This document shows positions 1 to 9,407 of a stretch of DNA of 47,958 bases, one piece after another. The stretch covers positions 1 to 47,958 of the forward strand of contig SGYO01000002.1 in the NCBI GenBank assembly GCA_004321745.1, given 5' to 3'. The position numbers were made by a program, and so were the translations under genes. How positions within the stretch are numbered: the stretch's first letter is position 1; each line of letters starts with the position of its first letter. This DNA is from a bacterium (GTDB lineage: Bacteria > Fidelibacterota > Marinisomatia > Marinisomatales > UBA1611). The notes beneath the pieces were generated by a model. It was not told the origin of the DNA. It made no database searches and saw only the letters and a list, made by a program, of their open reading frames with translations.

Positions 1-524
1 ATATCAAAAGCAATAGCTTGCATGTCAGCTTCGTATATCACGTCTCGAATGTAATTTAGAGAACCACCAACTTTCAGTCTGTCAGTCATCTTGCGAGCGT
101 ATGTTGTTCTAAATGCAGTAGAAACAACTCTAAAATCTTCCCCAGTACCATCAGGATAATACTCATTTGTAACAGCCATTGGGCCACTGTCTAAATAAAA
201 TAGATGAAGTCCAACATAATCGGATGGACCCATTTTACGTCCATAACTAAGAACACCATGCTGGATGCCTGCAATGTAATTAACCGATGAAAAATATGCC
301 TCACTACTTTGAATAAATGCAGCACTAGCAGGATTGTAGGGAATGCCAGATATACCCCTACCTGAAGCAACATGAGAACCTCCCATACCAATAGCGCGAG
401 CAGATGTCTCAAGCTTCAACCAATTTGCGGTTGAAGTAGCTACCTTTGTGACAACCTCAGGGATATCACGAAACTGAGCAAAAGAAAAAGATACAGTAAA
501 TAATAATGCTAAAAATTTATTCAT
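1..524 (-). CDS. PorV/UPF0164-like outer-membrane protein, N-terminal part (3' end beyond window)
   Basis: The ATG at 524-522 overlaps the stop of the preceding sorted-protein gene as ATGA, so the two are probably translationally coupled. The reading frame stays open for 174 codons to the window edge. The product begins with a short signal peptide (MNKFLALLFTVSFSFA, then QF). It continues with the segment SARAIGMGGSHVASG and the pattern YNPAS, which are typical of the PorV/PorQ/UPF0164 barrel family. The complete protein at 36160-37197 has the same features (SAGARGSAMGGANVA, WNPAG). PorV acts in type IX secretion as an outer-membrane shuttle that receives cargo with C-terminal sorting domains. 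Family membership is read from the sequence; a role with the neighbouring cargo is inferred from gene order. The C-terminus is not in the window. Confidence 0.85.
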   Translation of the reverse strand, partial: MNKFLALLFTVSFSFAQFRDIPEVVTKVATSTANWLKLETSARAIGMGGSHVASGRGISGIPYNPASAAFIQSSEAYFSSVNYIAGIQHGVLSYGRKMGPSDYVGLHLFYLDSGPMAVTNEYYPDGTGEDFRVVSTAFRTTYARKMTDRLKVGGSLNYIRDVIYEADMQAIAFD

Positions 525-3500
525 CGTATCACCGCAAACTTTCCAATCTTTTCCTCACCAGCACCTTTAACGTGAAAAACATACAAGCCAGGAGCGACCT
601 CTTGATTGTTTACTGTACGCATGTCCCACCATGCATTTCCAGAAGTTGAACTTACGTGCTGGAACTCAAACACAAATTCTCCTGTAACAGTATAAATACT
701 AATTGTGCACTCGCTAGGTAGATTTGTAAATCTAATTTGCCTTAGATACTCACTTTCTTTGTAACCCGATCTAACTATATATGGGTTCGGAACTACTCCA
801 ACATTATCTAAACTCGTTTGCGGCTGTACGCCAGGATAGACTTGAACAAAATTCCTATCTAAAACTGTAGTGCCTTTAGAATTTTCAATATAAGCATACC
901 CATCAGGGTTAGCCCACTGATCAGGATTTGAGTAGTTTGTATCTATCACCGCGTTGAACTGCCCATTGCCAACGGGTTCATAAACAGTTTTAAATGGAGG
1001 TTCAACACCCATATCATACGCTACAATTGAGTATGTATACTGGAGTCCATCTATGACATCAGTATCTTCAAAAACATAATGAAAACTATCTCCATTTACC
1101 ACATAGGGTTCATCTAGCCTAATCGCCTCAAACCCAGTATCTGACCCCAAATTAAACCAAGGAGAATATGGGTCTTGACCTTTGATTGAGTGACCTCTAG
1201 ATTCAGTTTCAGCACAATCGTAATCATTCGAATACGTGCAATGAAGAGAATCCTCTTCAGCAGAGAGATCAAATTGTGCATGAGGCTGCCAACCGACAAA
1301 TATTCCATCTGTATCATAGACCATATCGCTAGGCATCCCCCAAGTTTCACCACCGTCTTCACTTTTATATATCTTATACCCCTCAAAATCAGCATAACCG
1401 GTAACAACGTCTTTTGAAGACTCTGCACGATTATCCCAATATAATTTTACTTTACCTTGTTCTGTTACAGCATGAACTGTTGGCCTAGTTGGCGGGGTAA
1501 AGCCCTGATATCGAGAATTATACATTACCTGAGCAAATTTGGCATTATTAATAAGATCTTCCTCATTCTGTCCGAAAATGATACAGAAAGAAAATGGAAC
1601 TTCTCTACCAACAGGAAGGTCAAAGGGACCACAACTCAGAATCAAAACGCAATCTAATCCATCAGGTTCTCTTAAGAATGCAGGTTCTTCTTTCAAGCCC
1701 TCTAATGAATCAAAGTGCGGGTTTAGCTCGGTACCTAAATCAGTTCCAGGGTTTGGAGTATGAAAATACCACTCATGCTCGTCTGCCATTAAATTGGTAG
1801 TATCACCTGTCATAATCTTATAGAGAATCTCCTCTTTATTCCTTGCTTGCGGACATCCTGGAGAACCAGCTAAACAACCACTAGAGTTACCCTCTGCTTG
1901 CGTAACTCCTGGTCTACTATACCAATCAAACCAGTGCCAGTCTGTCATTTTTAAAGGCTCACCAGGAAAAATATCTGTTGTGCCATCTTGGTCTAAATCT
2001 ACCTCTGTAGTAGCTCTTGGCGAATCCAACATTTGGGTTGCAACGACTCCATAACTATTTCCAGGACTTGGCGTATCTGGATCCATGGCATAACCAGGTA
2101 GACCAGACAAACCATCATAATCACCGATCATCGCCAAGCTAACAGATAATCTTTCATCGTTTAGTTCAAAAAACTCATAATAGTACTTCATATAATCATC
2201 ATCGTTAGTGTGAAGTCCGGAGTTATATCCACCTTTATCCCCAACTAATACATCTGCATCCATATAAAAACCTAGAGACATATCTTTGTAGTCAAAACCT
2301 TTTCCGCGGTTTAATTTTGTCCCATCAGGCATGATCATACCTTCTCCGCAAATTTGGTTACCATCGTCATCTAAAACAGGAACTCCATATTCGTCTTCTG
2401 CACACCAGTCGCCACTTTCATTACGAACATTTACTGTTACGAACATTATATCTTCAGCATATGAAACTCCATATGAATGGGCAGTTGCCATCACCCTTAA
2501 CCCCGTTGGATACCCGGTGGTTTCATACTCATTATTTGTATTAACTACATTGCCGCGATGAGCCCACCTATCATCAAATTCCATGTAAACATCCATATCC
2601 GATACAAACCGACCAGGTACTTCCTCCCAACAATCCGGATCTTTTCTAGAGTTATCACAACCCGGTAGAAATGTATTATAATCCTGACTCCACCTGCCAG
2701 GCCAATATGCCTCATTTTCAGCAAGCTCAGAGTTAAACCTTGTAGGCCAAGTAGAAGAATAATCACTATGGGCTAACAAAGGATAAGTATCTCCAGCATC
2801 GGTCACATAAGTATCTCCAAACAAATCACCCGCTGTAACTTCAGTGTTATGGGTATTTGTTCTAGACATTGTACTAGCATGCCAATCAGTATTAAACGAA
2901 GGATCACTCCTTGTAAACCAAGATTCAGATGCGGTAGCTCCATAATAAAATAAATTATCATCCGCTGTCCACTCTTCCTGATCCTTACCATAATCATATA
3001 GATCAAATTGATCTTCACGACTTTTAAGCTTAGGTCTTAAAGCCCAAGGATGAATGAAACCAATCCTAGCTGAAGAGCGATTAGGATCATTTTCACCAAG
3101 GGTGCTAATAATTATACTAGAATTATCAGAGTCCTCAACCCATTGATAAGCATCGGTTAGATCATCGACTGATAATTTTTTTGAAACACTGTCCGGATCC
3201 CATTTACCAAAATCCTCTTCGGCATTAAAAAGAATACCAACGAAATTAGTATCACCATTATCATACCAGGCTTCGTATGCACTCTGCGACTGCCATATGC
3301 TATACTGCACATTCCCCTCTGAGTCTACTACCGATTCTAACTGCTCCCATTCAAATTCTGAAGTCCGCTTATGCCCTGGCAACCCAGCTAAAAATGCAAC
3401 TGATGGAAGATAAGAATAATCACCCCAGAGACCAGATGGCTGCTCATCCCAGTTTATAATATTACCATAATTGGATATACCATTATTTATTTTCCCTTGC

Positions 3501-3691
3501 AGTAAATATCCAATAGCTCTGTCGTTCATTGGATTAGTTGGAAAAGGATAATCTCCAATTCTAGCTGAGGAAGTTTTACGAAAGGAATCTATAACTTTAT
3601 AACGATCATATTTATTTGGATTTGCTAAAACATTTATTGTGGCAAAAGATATAATTGCAATAATTGCAAACAAATTTTTGTTCTTAATCAA
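521..3691 (-). CDS. Large secreted surface protein with T9SS-type C-terminal sorting domain (cassette 1)
   Basis: This 1,056-residue exported protein has a signal peptide (about residues 1-23, ending VLA-NPN) and a C-terminal sorting-like domain. The domain runs from VVPNPYIVRSGY through RFTNLPSECTISIYTV to GKFAVIR at the terminus. A fibronectin-like segment (VKLYWDNRAE, then DFEGYKIYKSEDGG) precedes it. It is clearly homologous to the 1,120-residue protein at 37194-40556, sharing AEDI-F, LYWD, DFEGY and the same C-terminus. The start is TTG: a stop lies four codons upstream and GAGGT sits about 7 nt before the TTG, so no ATG is possible there. It overlaps the receptor gene upstream by 8 nt and the PorV-like gene downstream by 4 nt. 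The ligand or enzymatic role is unknown. By position it is a candidate surface partner of the receptor. Confidence 0.85.
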   Translation of the reverse strand: MIKNKNLFAIIAIISFATINVLANPNKYDRYKVIDSFRKTSSARIGDYPFPTNPMNDRAIGYLLQGKINNGISNYGNIINWDEQPSGLWGDYSYLPSVAFLAGLPGHKRTSEFEWEQLESVVDSEGNVQYSIWQSQSAYEAWYDNGDTNFVGILFNAEEDFGKWDPDSVSKKLSVDDLTDAYQWVEDSDNSSIIISTLGENDPNRSSARIGFIHPWALRPKLKSREDQFDLYDYGKDQEEWTADDNLFYYGATASESWFTRSDPSFNTDWHASTMSRTNTHNTEVTAGDLFGDTYVTDAGDTYPLLAHSDYSSTWPTRFNSELAENEAYWPGRWSQDYNTFLPGCDNSRKDPDCWEEVPGRFVSDMDVYMEFDDRWAHRGNVVNTNNEYETTGYPTGLRVMATAHSYGVSYAEDIMFVTVNVRNESGDWCAEDEYGVPVLDDDGNQICGEGMIMPDGTKLNRGKGFDYKDMSLGFYMDADVLVGDKGGYNSGLHTNDDDYMKYYYEFFELNDERLSVSLAMIGDYDGLSGLPGYAMDPDTPSPGNSYGVVATQMLDSPRATTEVDLDQDGTTDIFPGEPLKMTDWHWFDWYSRPGVTQAEGNSSGCLAGSPGCPQARNKEEILYKIMTGDTTNLMADEHEWYFHTPNPGTDLGTELNPHFDSLEGLKEEPAFLREPDGLDCVLILSCGPFDLPVGREVPFSFCIIFGQNEEDLINNAKFAQVMYNSRYQGFTPPTRPTVHAVTEQGKVKLYWDNRAESSKDVVTGYADFEGYKIYKSEDGGETWGMPSDMVYDTDGIFVGWQPHAQFDLSAEEDSLHCTYSNDYDCAETESRGHSIKGQDPYSPWFNLGSDTGFEAIRLDEPYVVNGDSFHYVFEDTDVIDGLQYTYSIVAYDMGVEPPFKTVYEPVGNGQFNAVIDTNYSNPDQWANPDGYAYIENSKGTTVLDRNFVQVYPGVQPQTSLDNVGVVPNPYIVRSGYKESEYLRQIRFTNLPSECTISIYTVTGEFVFEFQHVSSTSGNAWWDMRTVNNQEVAPGLYVFHVKGAGEEKIGKFAVIR

Positions 3692-6600
3692 AGTCGAACC
3701 TCACATTAAAATTTATTTCTCTAGGTTGCGAAAATCTCCAAGGGCGATCATAATATGCACTAGATAGATAATGTTCAGAATCTGGCAAACCTACTCTATT
3801 TGTGTAGTACGCTCCAGGATTACCTGCCTTACCAGTCAATGGCCACACATCTACTTCATTTCTAATATCAAGAACATTATATACACTAAGGCCAACACTA
3901 ATTCTATGATCCATTATAGATATATATTTATTAAAATTGAGGTTAACATTTCTGAATGCTGGTCCTCGCTTAGTATTTATATTTTTCTCATCAGGTCTTG
4001 GATCTTTTCCAGCAAAAATATAAGGAGTGTAAGGACCTCCACTCTGATAAAAAGCTGTAAGAGCAGCATTAATTCCAAATGGAAGTCCTGTGTATAACCA
4101 AAATGTTAGATCGTGAGGTCTGTCATAAAACTGCAATGACTCTTGACTTGGCGCGTCAACATACTGTCCACTAACGTTAGCCCAAGCATATTCACTGTTA
4201 TTTTTTGCAATTGAATAAGTATATTGCAATTGAGAACCAAAAGCCCGACCTCTAAATTTCAATGTTAAATCAATTCCCTTTGCGCTACCGTAATCACCAT
4301 TATCACTAATATTATATGAATAAACACCTGATCTTTGAAATGTGTTTTTTGTTAGCTGATCCATGTTTTTTACCCATGCCATCATAGAGTAGGACCAATT
4401 TTGACCAACTTGAACGTTGAAACCAGCTGAATAAGATTGGGTTCTCTGAGCGTTCATTGTAGCATTACCCACTTGGCCTTCTCCTTCTTCAAATAACTCT
4501 TCAGGGTCTTCAAGTCTATTCGTGTTTAAATAAATATTCTGATAAGTAGGGGTCTGATAATACAGTCCATAATTAAATGTGAAAGTTGACTTGTCAGTAA
4601 TTACATGGCTAAAACCTATTCTGGGACTAACTTTATAAAACCAGTCTGCATTTTTTAAAATTACTTTTTGCCTAGGAAGACCAGCAAGAACGCTTACTTC
4701 CTCATTACTATCCCATTGATCATTATCATTTAAATCAGAATAATACCAAGGCGTACCAGGAGTGTATTTACCGGAAGTATCGGCCCATATTTGCGTATTA
4801 TAATTTACAGCATCCACACGAATCCCATAGTTGATAACCATCCATGGCACTTCAAAAGTATTTTGCATGTAGGCTGAAAATTCTTCAGGCTCACGATAGT
4901 CATCCCACCTTCCATTCTGGTTAGAATCTGAAAACTTCTCTCCCTCATCCCACCTTCCATTATTTTCACCGATATCAGGATTCACATAACCACTATCAAT
5001 AGGCAACAATCCATCGGGACCAGTATCTTGCCAATATTCTGCGAAAGTCTGCCTAGTAGCAGCTTGCCCTAACCATGGACTAACAATTTCGTAAAAATTT
5101 AACCTATGATACTTATAATCAAATCCCCACCTAGCCTTCCACTTATCGGTTATTTGAGATGTTAAATCAACTCTAACTTCATCTGTCGTAGCTCTAGAAT
5201 CTGCGTAAAAATTATCGTGCCCACCAAATGCACGGCCCTCTTCCCATACATAGCCTTGCGGGGTAGGCATGTAATAATAAATATTATCTGGATCCCACGG
5301 TACATTCGATGGTGCTTGTGAATTACCAGGAACATTTTCAAACTGAAGCCTAATGCTATTATAATCCAAAAAAGGCTCATAATCTTCATACATCTCTGGC
5401 TCTAACCAATAGCTATTATCTCTGTACTCTAACTCTTTTACCATTTCTGGGCCATCCCATGAACCGTCATTATCCCAATCAGTAAAATTCTCACCAACAT
5501 CCCACACGCCATTACCATTAGAATCATCAAACTTTTCTGCAGATTCCCAATTCCACATCCCAGGAGTAGCGCCTACATACCATCCGCTTAAATCATCTCT
5601 ATTTGTATATCTTAAAGTATCTCCATCCTCGCCTATGGTGTATGGAACAACATAAGGGTTGTGTGGGTCTGATATTTCTTTGTTGCCCGCTGGATGGCGC
5701 CACTCAAACCAGTTTGGAAAGCCATCATTATCATTATCCCTCCAACGAACGCCTTGAAATTGATCTTGAATAAAACGGGCAAAGCGAACTGTGTAGAATG
5801 TCCGTTGCGTTAGAGAATGATTTATTTCGAAATTAACTCTATAAGTGTCTCGAAATAATTCATTTCTACCCTCGTCCCAATATAAATATCTTGGATTAAA
5901 TGCCTGCAGGTGATTTGCAACACGCCAGTAACTCAAATTAAATCTCAGCTTACTTGAATGATTGTAGCTTAGCTTTGCAAAAATATCAGTAGTTTTATCA
6001 AAGCCAAATCCTCTGAATCCAGCAATATTATCCCATGGATTAACTAGGCTTTCCTTATTTAAAGCTAGTGTATCTAGTAGCAAATCTTGATCTTCGCCAA
6101 GATATATTCTATCATCAAATTCATAGACACTGTAATTCTCTTCCGAGGTATGTTGCCCACTAAACCAAAATCTAAGTTGAGGAATGCCTAATACAGGGCC
6201 ACCAATTCCAAAATTGTAATCATTAAGCCCCCTTAATTTATCAAAGTTTTCAGTGTCGTCTTTTTTACCTCTTAATCCATTAATAAATGCGCCCACAAGA
6301 CTCGTTTCATACTCAAAATGATATTCTATATTTTCTCCACCGGAAGAAGTATGCCAGTTGGAAACAGCTGACATAGCGTCACCATATTCCGCATTAAAAC
6401 CTCCTGGTTGCCAATCAAACTCATTTATAGCGAATAAATTCAGCCTAGTACCAGAGCCAATACCTCCAAATATTGGATTTCTAACATACATACCATCTAT
6501 CATGTATGCGATCTCCCCCGACCTTCCGCCTCTAACATGGACTTCCTCTAAGCCTCTCTCCTCTTGATTTGGAATACCTCTAGTTTTACTTTCAACTTTA

Positions 6601-7067
6601 ACAACGCCTGACTGCAAAGAATAAAGCTCTGACATATCTCTAATAGGTAGCGATTGTATAGCTTCTTTATCAACAGTAATTTTTTTTGAAGTAGCACCTC
6701 TCTCGACTAATGGCCTAGTGCCCAAGACTTCTACCTCATCGCCTTCAACAGCAGCCACCGGCAAAGTGGGGTTCAACCATACAGTTTGGTCCATCACAAC
6801 TTGAACCTCTTTATACGTTTTCTTTTGGTAACCTACCATTTGAACTACGACATCATATTTTCCTACAGGTATGTTGAGAATAATAAAATTACCCCCAGGG
6901 TCTGCTGCAGCACCGATACCTAGTTCTGGCAGATAGATAGTTGCCCCGGGGAGCTCCATTGATTCTTCATCTGTTACTTTGCCTCTTATGGTGCCATCAG
7001 TTCCAGCAAGCGTAAATGAAACTACATTGATACATATCAGAAATATAATTTTAATGGAGCTTATCAT
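3684..7067 (-). CDS. TonB-dependent outer-membrane receptor with carboxypeptidase-like N-domain and EF-hand-like loops (cassette 1)
   Basis: The 1,127-residue protein has a signal peptide (about 1-21, ending TLA-GTDG). A carboxypeptidase-regulatory-like domain follows (about 24-105: GTIRGKVTDEE, PGATIYLPELG, VGKYDVVVQMVGYQKK). A plug domain comes next (IQSLPIRDMSELYSLQSGVV, EVHVRGGRSGEIAYMIDG), then a long beta-barrel ending REINFNVRFDFD. This is the architecture of energised uptake receptors of the SusC/RagA type. The barrel carries several 12-residue acidic loops that match the EF-hand pattern, for example DSNGNGVWDVGE, DWDNDGSWDGPE and DLNDNDQWDSNE. They are unusual for such receptors and may bind calcium. 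The start overlaps the upstream lipoprotein stop as ATGA. The substrate cannot be read from the sequence. Confidence 0.92.
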   Translation of the reverse strand: MISSIKIIFLICINVVSFTLAGTDGTIRGKVTDEESMELPGATIYLPELGIGAAADPGGNFIILNIPVGKYDVVVQMVGYQKKTYKEVQVVMDQTVWLNPTLPVAAVEGDEVEVLGTRPLVERGATSKKITVDKEAIQSLPIRDMSELYSLQSGVVKVESKTRGIPNQEERGLEEVHVRGGRSGEIAYMIDGMYVRNPIFGGIGSGTRLNLFAINEFDWQPGGFNAEYGDAMSAVSNWHTSSGGENIEYHFEYETSLVGAFINGLRGKKDDTENFDKLRGLNDYNFGIGGPVLGIPQLRFWFSGQHTSEENYSVYEFDDRIYLGEDQDLLLDTLALNKESLVNPWDNIAGFRGFGFDKTTDIFAKLSYNHSSKLRFNLSYWRVANHLQAFNPRYLYWDEGRNELFRDTYRVNFEINHSLTQRTFYTVRFARFIQDQFQGVRWRDNDNDGFPNWFEWRHPAGNKEISDPHNPYVVPYTIGEDGDTLRYTNRDDLSGWYVGATPGMWNWESAEKFDDSNGNGVWDVGENFTDWDNDGSWDGPEMVKELEYRDNSYWLEPEMYEDYEPFLDYNSIRLQFENVPGNSQAPSNVPWDPDNIYYYMPTPQGYVWEEGRAFGGHDNFYADSRATTDEVRVDLTSQITDKWKARWGFDYKYHRLNFYEIVSPWLGQAATRQTFAEYWQDTGPDGLLPIDSGYVNPDIGENNGRWDEGEKFSDSNQNGRWDDYREPEEFSAYMQNTFEVPWMVINYGIRVDAVNYNTQIWADTSGKYTPGTPWYYSDLNDNDQWDSNEEVSVLAGLPRQKVILKNADWFYKVSPRIGFSHVITDKSTFTFNYGLYYQTPTYQNIYLNTNRLEDPEELFEEGEGQVGNATMNAQRTQSYSAGFNVQVGQNWSYSMMAWVKNMDQLTKNTFQRSGVYSYNISDNGDYGSAKGIDLTLKFRGRAFGSQLQYTYSIAKNNSEYAWANVSGQYVDAPSQESLQFYDRPHDLTFWLYTGLPFGINAALTAFYQSGGPYTPYIFAGKDPRPDEKNINTKRGPAFRNVNLNFNKYISIMDHRISVGLSVYNVLDIRNEVDVWPLTGKAGNPGAYYTNRVGLPDSEHYLSSAYYDRPWRFSQPREINFNVRFDFD

Positions 7068-9298
7068 TTTAAATCCTCATCAAAATTAATTGTATGAAAT
7101 CCAGTTTGATTGCTAATCTTATATGGATCATAATCGAAATCTGGGATATTCTCAAAATCTTGCATTTTAACTATCTGAGCTGGACTAGAGAGCCTACGAA
7201 AAACATTTCCAGATTTCTCGACATTGATTTCAGCTAGCTCAATCCTAGAGAAGCCTGACCAAACTTGCCCACTCTCATCAATCTCTCCTGTTGCATTAGG
7301 GTTGTCAAAATACGGATTTTCGGTCCAGCGAATGTAAAGGTCACTTTTTACTATTCCTTGGTCTTTAGCTAACCAAGTATAAACTTTTTGCCCATATTCA
7401 ACACCAGAACCCATCATGGTCATATTTGTGGTTGTGGTAACTTTAAAACAATCCACGAATGTTGTATCAACTTGCGGACAGTCTGAATCTAAATCAGCAA
7501 TGGAGTAATCCCTTAGACAAGTATACGAGCCATTTTCAAATACTGACCTTATTTTAGCCGCAGGTACAGTTACTTGGGATTTTTCAACTTGAAAAGATTT
7601 TTCAATTAAATAAACTGCAATTTCAGTGGAATCATAATAAGCAGTGTCTACATGCTCCCCATCCCGCAAAAGTCCATTATATGTATACATATAAATATCT
7701 TTTTCAAGCTGATTTTTTTGCCAAAATCCTTGATCGACCTGATACTCACTCCAGTAAAAGCCCAAAGGTAAAAAATAACTTTTATAAATGTGTTGATTAA
7801 CATGATCATCTTTTGAAAAAATTTGATAGTCATAATCAACTCTAAGACCATCATCTCCTGTTCTATTTGATATGAATTCTGTTTTAGTTACATAGAAATC
7901 ATCAGGGTTTTGAGCAGGACTATCTATTACTCCAACTACATCATTAGTATAGAGGGTTACGAGCGAGTCAATATCTCCAACCTCTTTACGCTTTACGTCA
8001 ACAAATGAAACAGTCTCAATAATATCTTCATACACATTGCCCCATCTATCGATTAAATCATCTCCAATGTTAATACTCAATAAAAGCTGCGGACTTTCTG
8101 AATCTGACCAATCCACAAGAATATTATTTGGCACAGAACCAATTTTGTATAGATGTTTTTCATTTTCACCATCACCATCAGCATCTTTAAAAGTATATTC
8201 TTCGACATCGTCAAAGCGGCCATTACCTGAATCAACTATTTCTGCATCATCCCACCTCCCATTACAGTTCCTGTCTTCATAAGGCTCATTTAAATCAAAA
8301 AACCCATTCTCGTTTATGTCGTAATACGTTTCAGCAGGATCCAGAATTCCATTACCCCTGTCCACAAACTCATATACGATGTCCTGAAGGGCGCCGTCAC
8401 CGTTGTAATCAAAATTATCATTGTTTTCAAAAAAGATATCTCTCATGTCACCATCACCATTGAAGTCATCAATTCCTGTCTCAGCCTGATCCCAGCTGTT
8501 GTTGTCATTACAATCAGTATTAATTCTAAATATAAGAGAATCTAGATGCATCTGAGTTTTTGTAAACTCAAAATTATTTGTAAAAATCATCATTTCATCT
8601 TTAATGAAAGAATAACTAGTATCCTGCCATTCAGCAGTATCAACGAACATAAAACCATTATTTATTAGAGGCGTATCAACTACGGCCCAGTATGATTTAA
8701 CATCAAATGTATCTGCATAATAAAGCATCGTGTCTTCTTGGACCCAAGCAGAATTTCTTAATCTATACCTTTGCAGCGAAGGCTCAGCATCGAAATCCCA
8801 CTCAATTGATTCTAGATTTTTAAATTGTGAAGAGGATAAAACAAGTGAATCCTCTACTATCTTCCCAATATCGGATGTAATAGTATCTGCGCCAATAACT
8901 AGCGTATCAATCGGATGACGCACGACAAATTGAAAAGAATCTGGAGCCACATCCAACAAATAATCAGGAAAATTTTTCATGACCATATTGTCTGGAGGGT
9001 AAGGGTATGATGTTATGTACTTATCATATGAAGTTCCGAACCTTGATTTTGAATATCTGAAGAATTTTGCATCAATTGCATCATTAAAATCATAAAAATA
9101 ATCATCAATTGCTCCAAAACTACCATCACCTACAGTTTGATTAGTCAACGTATTTTCGTAGGCAGACTCCTCAACACTGTCATTGTTTTCAGGCTCAGCA
9201 CAATTTTGAATGAATATCGTTATTAAAAACAATCCTGCAATATTAAACAGAAAGTTGTTTTTTAATATAAAGTAAATACCCGAGAACATAATTAACAT
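7064..9298 (-). CDS. Putative surface lipoprotein with eight EF-hand-like calcium loops
   Basis: This 744-residue protein heads cassette 1. A hydrophobic N-terminus (about 8-32) ends at Cys33 in the context FIQNC, a loose lipobox, so export and lipidation are likely but not certain. Residues about 261-382 are a run of acidic loops, including DINENGFFDLNE, DRNCNGRWDDAE, DSGNGRFDDVE and KDADGDGENE. Several fit the 12-residue EF-hand loop exactly; others are one residue shorter. The rest shows no family I recognise. The stop overlaps the receptor's ATG (ATGA), so the two proteins are co-made, and both carry the same type of loop. A second ATG three codons in is an alternative start. An outer-surface lipoprotein working with the receptor is an inference from operon position. 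Confidence 0.75.
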   Translation of the reverse strand: MLIMFSGIYFILKNNFLFNIAGLFLITIFIQNCAEPENNDSVEESAYENTLTNQTVGDGSFGAIDDYFYDFNDAIDAKFFRYSKSRFGTSYDKYITSYPYPPDNMVMKNFPDYLLDVAPDSFQFVVRHPIDTLVIGADTITSDIGKIVEDSLVLSSSQFKNLESIEWDFDAEPSLQRYRLRNSAWVQEDTMLYYADTFDVKSYWAVVDTPLINNGFMFVDTAEWQDTSYSFIKDEMMIFTNNFEFTKTQMHLDSLIFRINTDCNDNNSWDQAETGIDDFNGDGDMRDIFFENNDNFDYNGDGALQDIVYEFVDRGNGILDPAETYYDINENGFFDLNEPYEDRNCNGRWDDAEIVDSGNGRFDDVEEYTFKDADGDGENEKHLYKIGSVPNNILVDWSDSESPQLLLSINIGDDLIDRWGNVYEDIIETVSFVDVKRKEVGDIDSLVTLYTNDVVGVIDSPAQNPDDFYVTKTEFISNRTGDDGLRVDYDYQIFSKDDHVNQHIYKSYFLPLGFYWSEYQVDQGFWQKNQLEKDIYMYTYNGLLRDGEHVDTAYYDSTEIAVYLIEKSFQVEKSQVTVPAAKIRSVFENGSYTCLRDYSIADLDSDCPQVDTTFVDCFKVTTTTNMTMMGSGVEYGQKVYTWLAKDQGIVKSDLYIRWTENPYFDNPNATGEIDESGQVWSGFSRIELAEINVEKSGNVFRRLSSPAQIVKMQDFENIPDFDYDPYKISNQTGFHTINFDEDLK

Positions 9299-9324
9299 GT
9301 TTTAATAAATTTAACCTATAAGAA

Positions 9325-9350
9325 GATAAGATGTCTTATCATTCTGATAA
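9325..9350 (-). promoter_or_regulatory. Overlapping inverted repeats upstream of cassette 1
   Basis: GATAAGA-tg-TCTTATC (9325-9340) is a perfect 7-bp inverted repeat. It is followed at once by a third half-site, so that TTATC-attct-GATAA forms a second dyad. The block lies 27 nt upstream of the lipoprotein start, between it and the clpX stop. It could be an operator for the cassette or a weak hairpin after clpX; no U-tract follows it. Confidence 0.4.
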
Positions 9351-9407
9351 ATTATTTAGAATATATTTAATAAAGGTTAAATAAATCAGCTATAATATGC
9401 ATAAATA

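Noticed and set aside
7648-9298. Tandem DNA repeat or CRISPR-like array in the lipoprotein gene
   Set aside because: The repetition is at the protein level (acidic loops) with irregular spacing. No identical DNA repeats with unique spacers were seen anywhere in the window.
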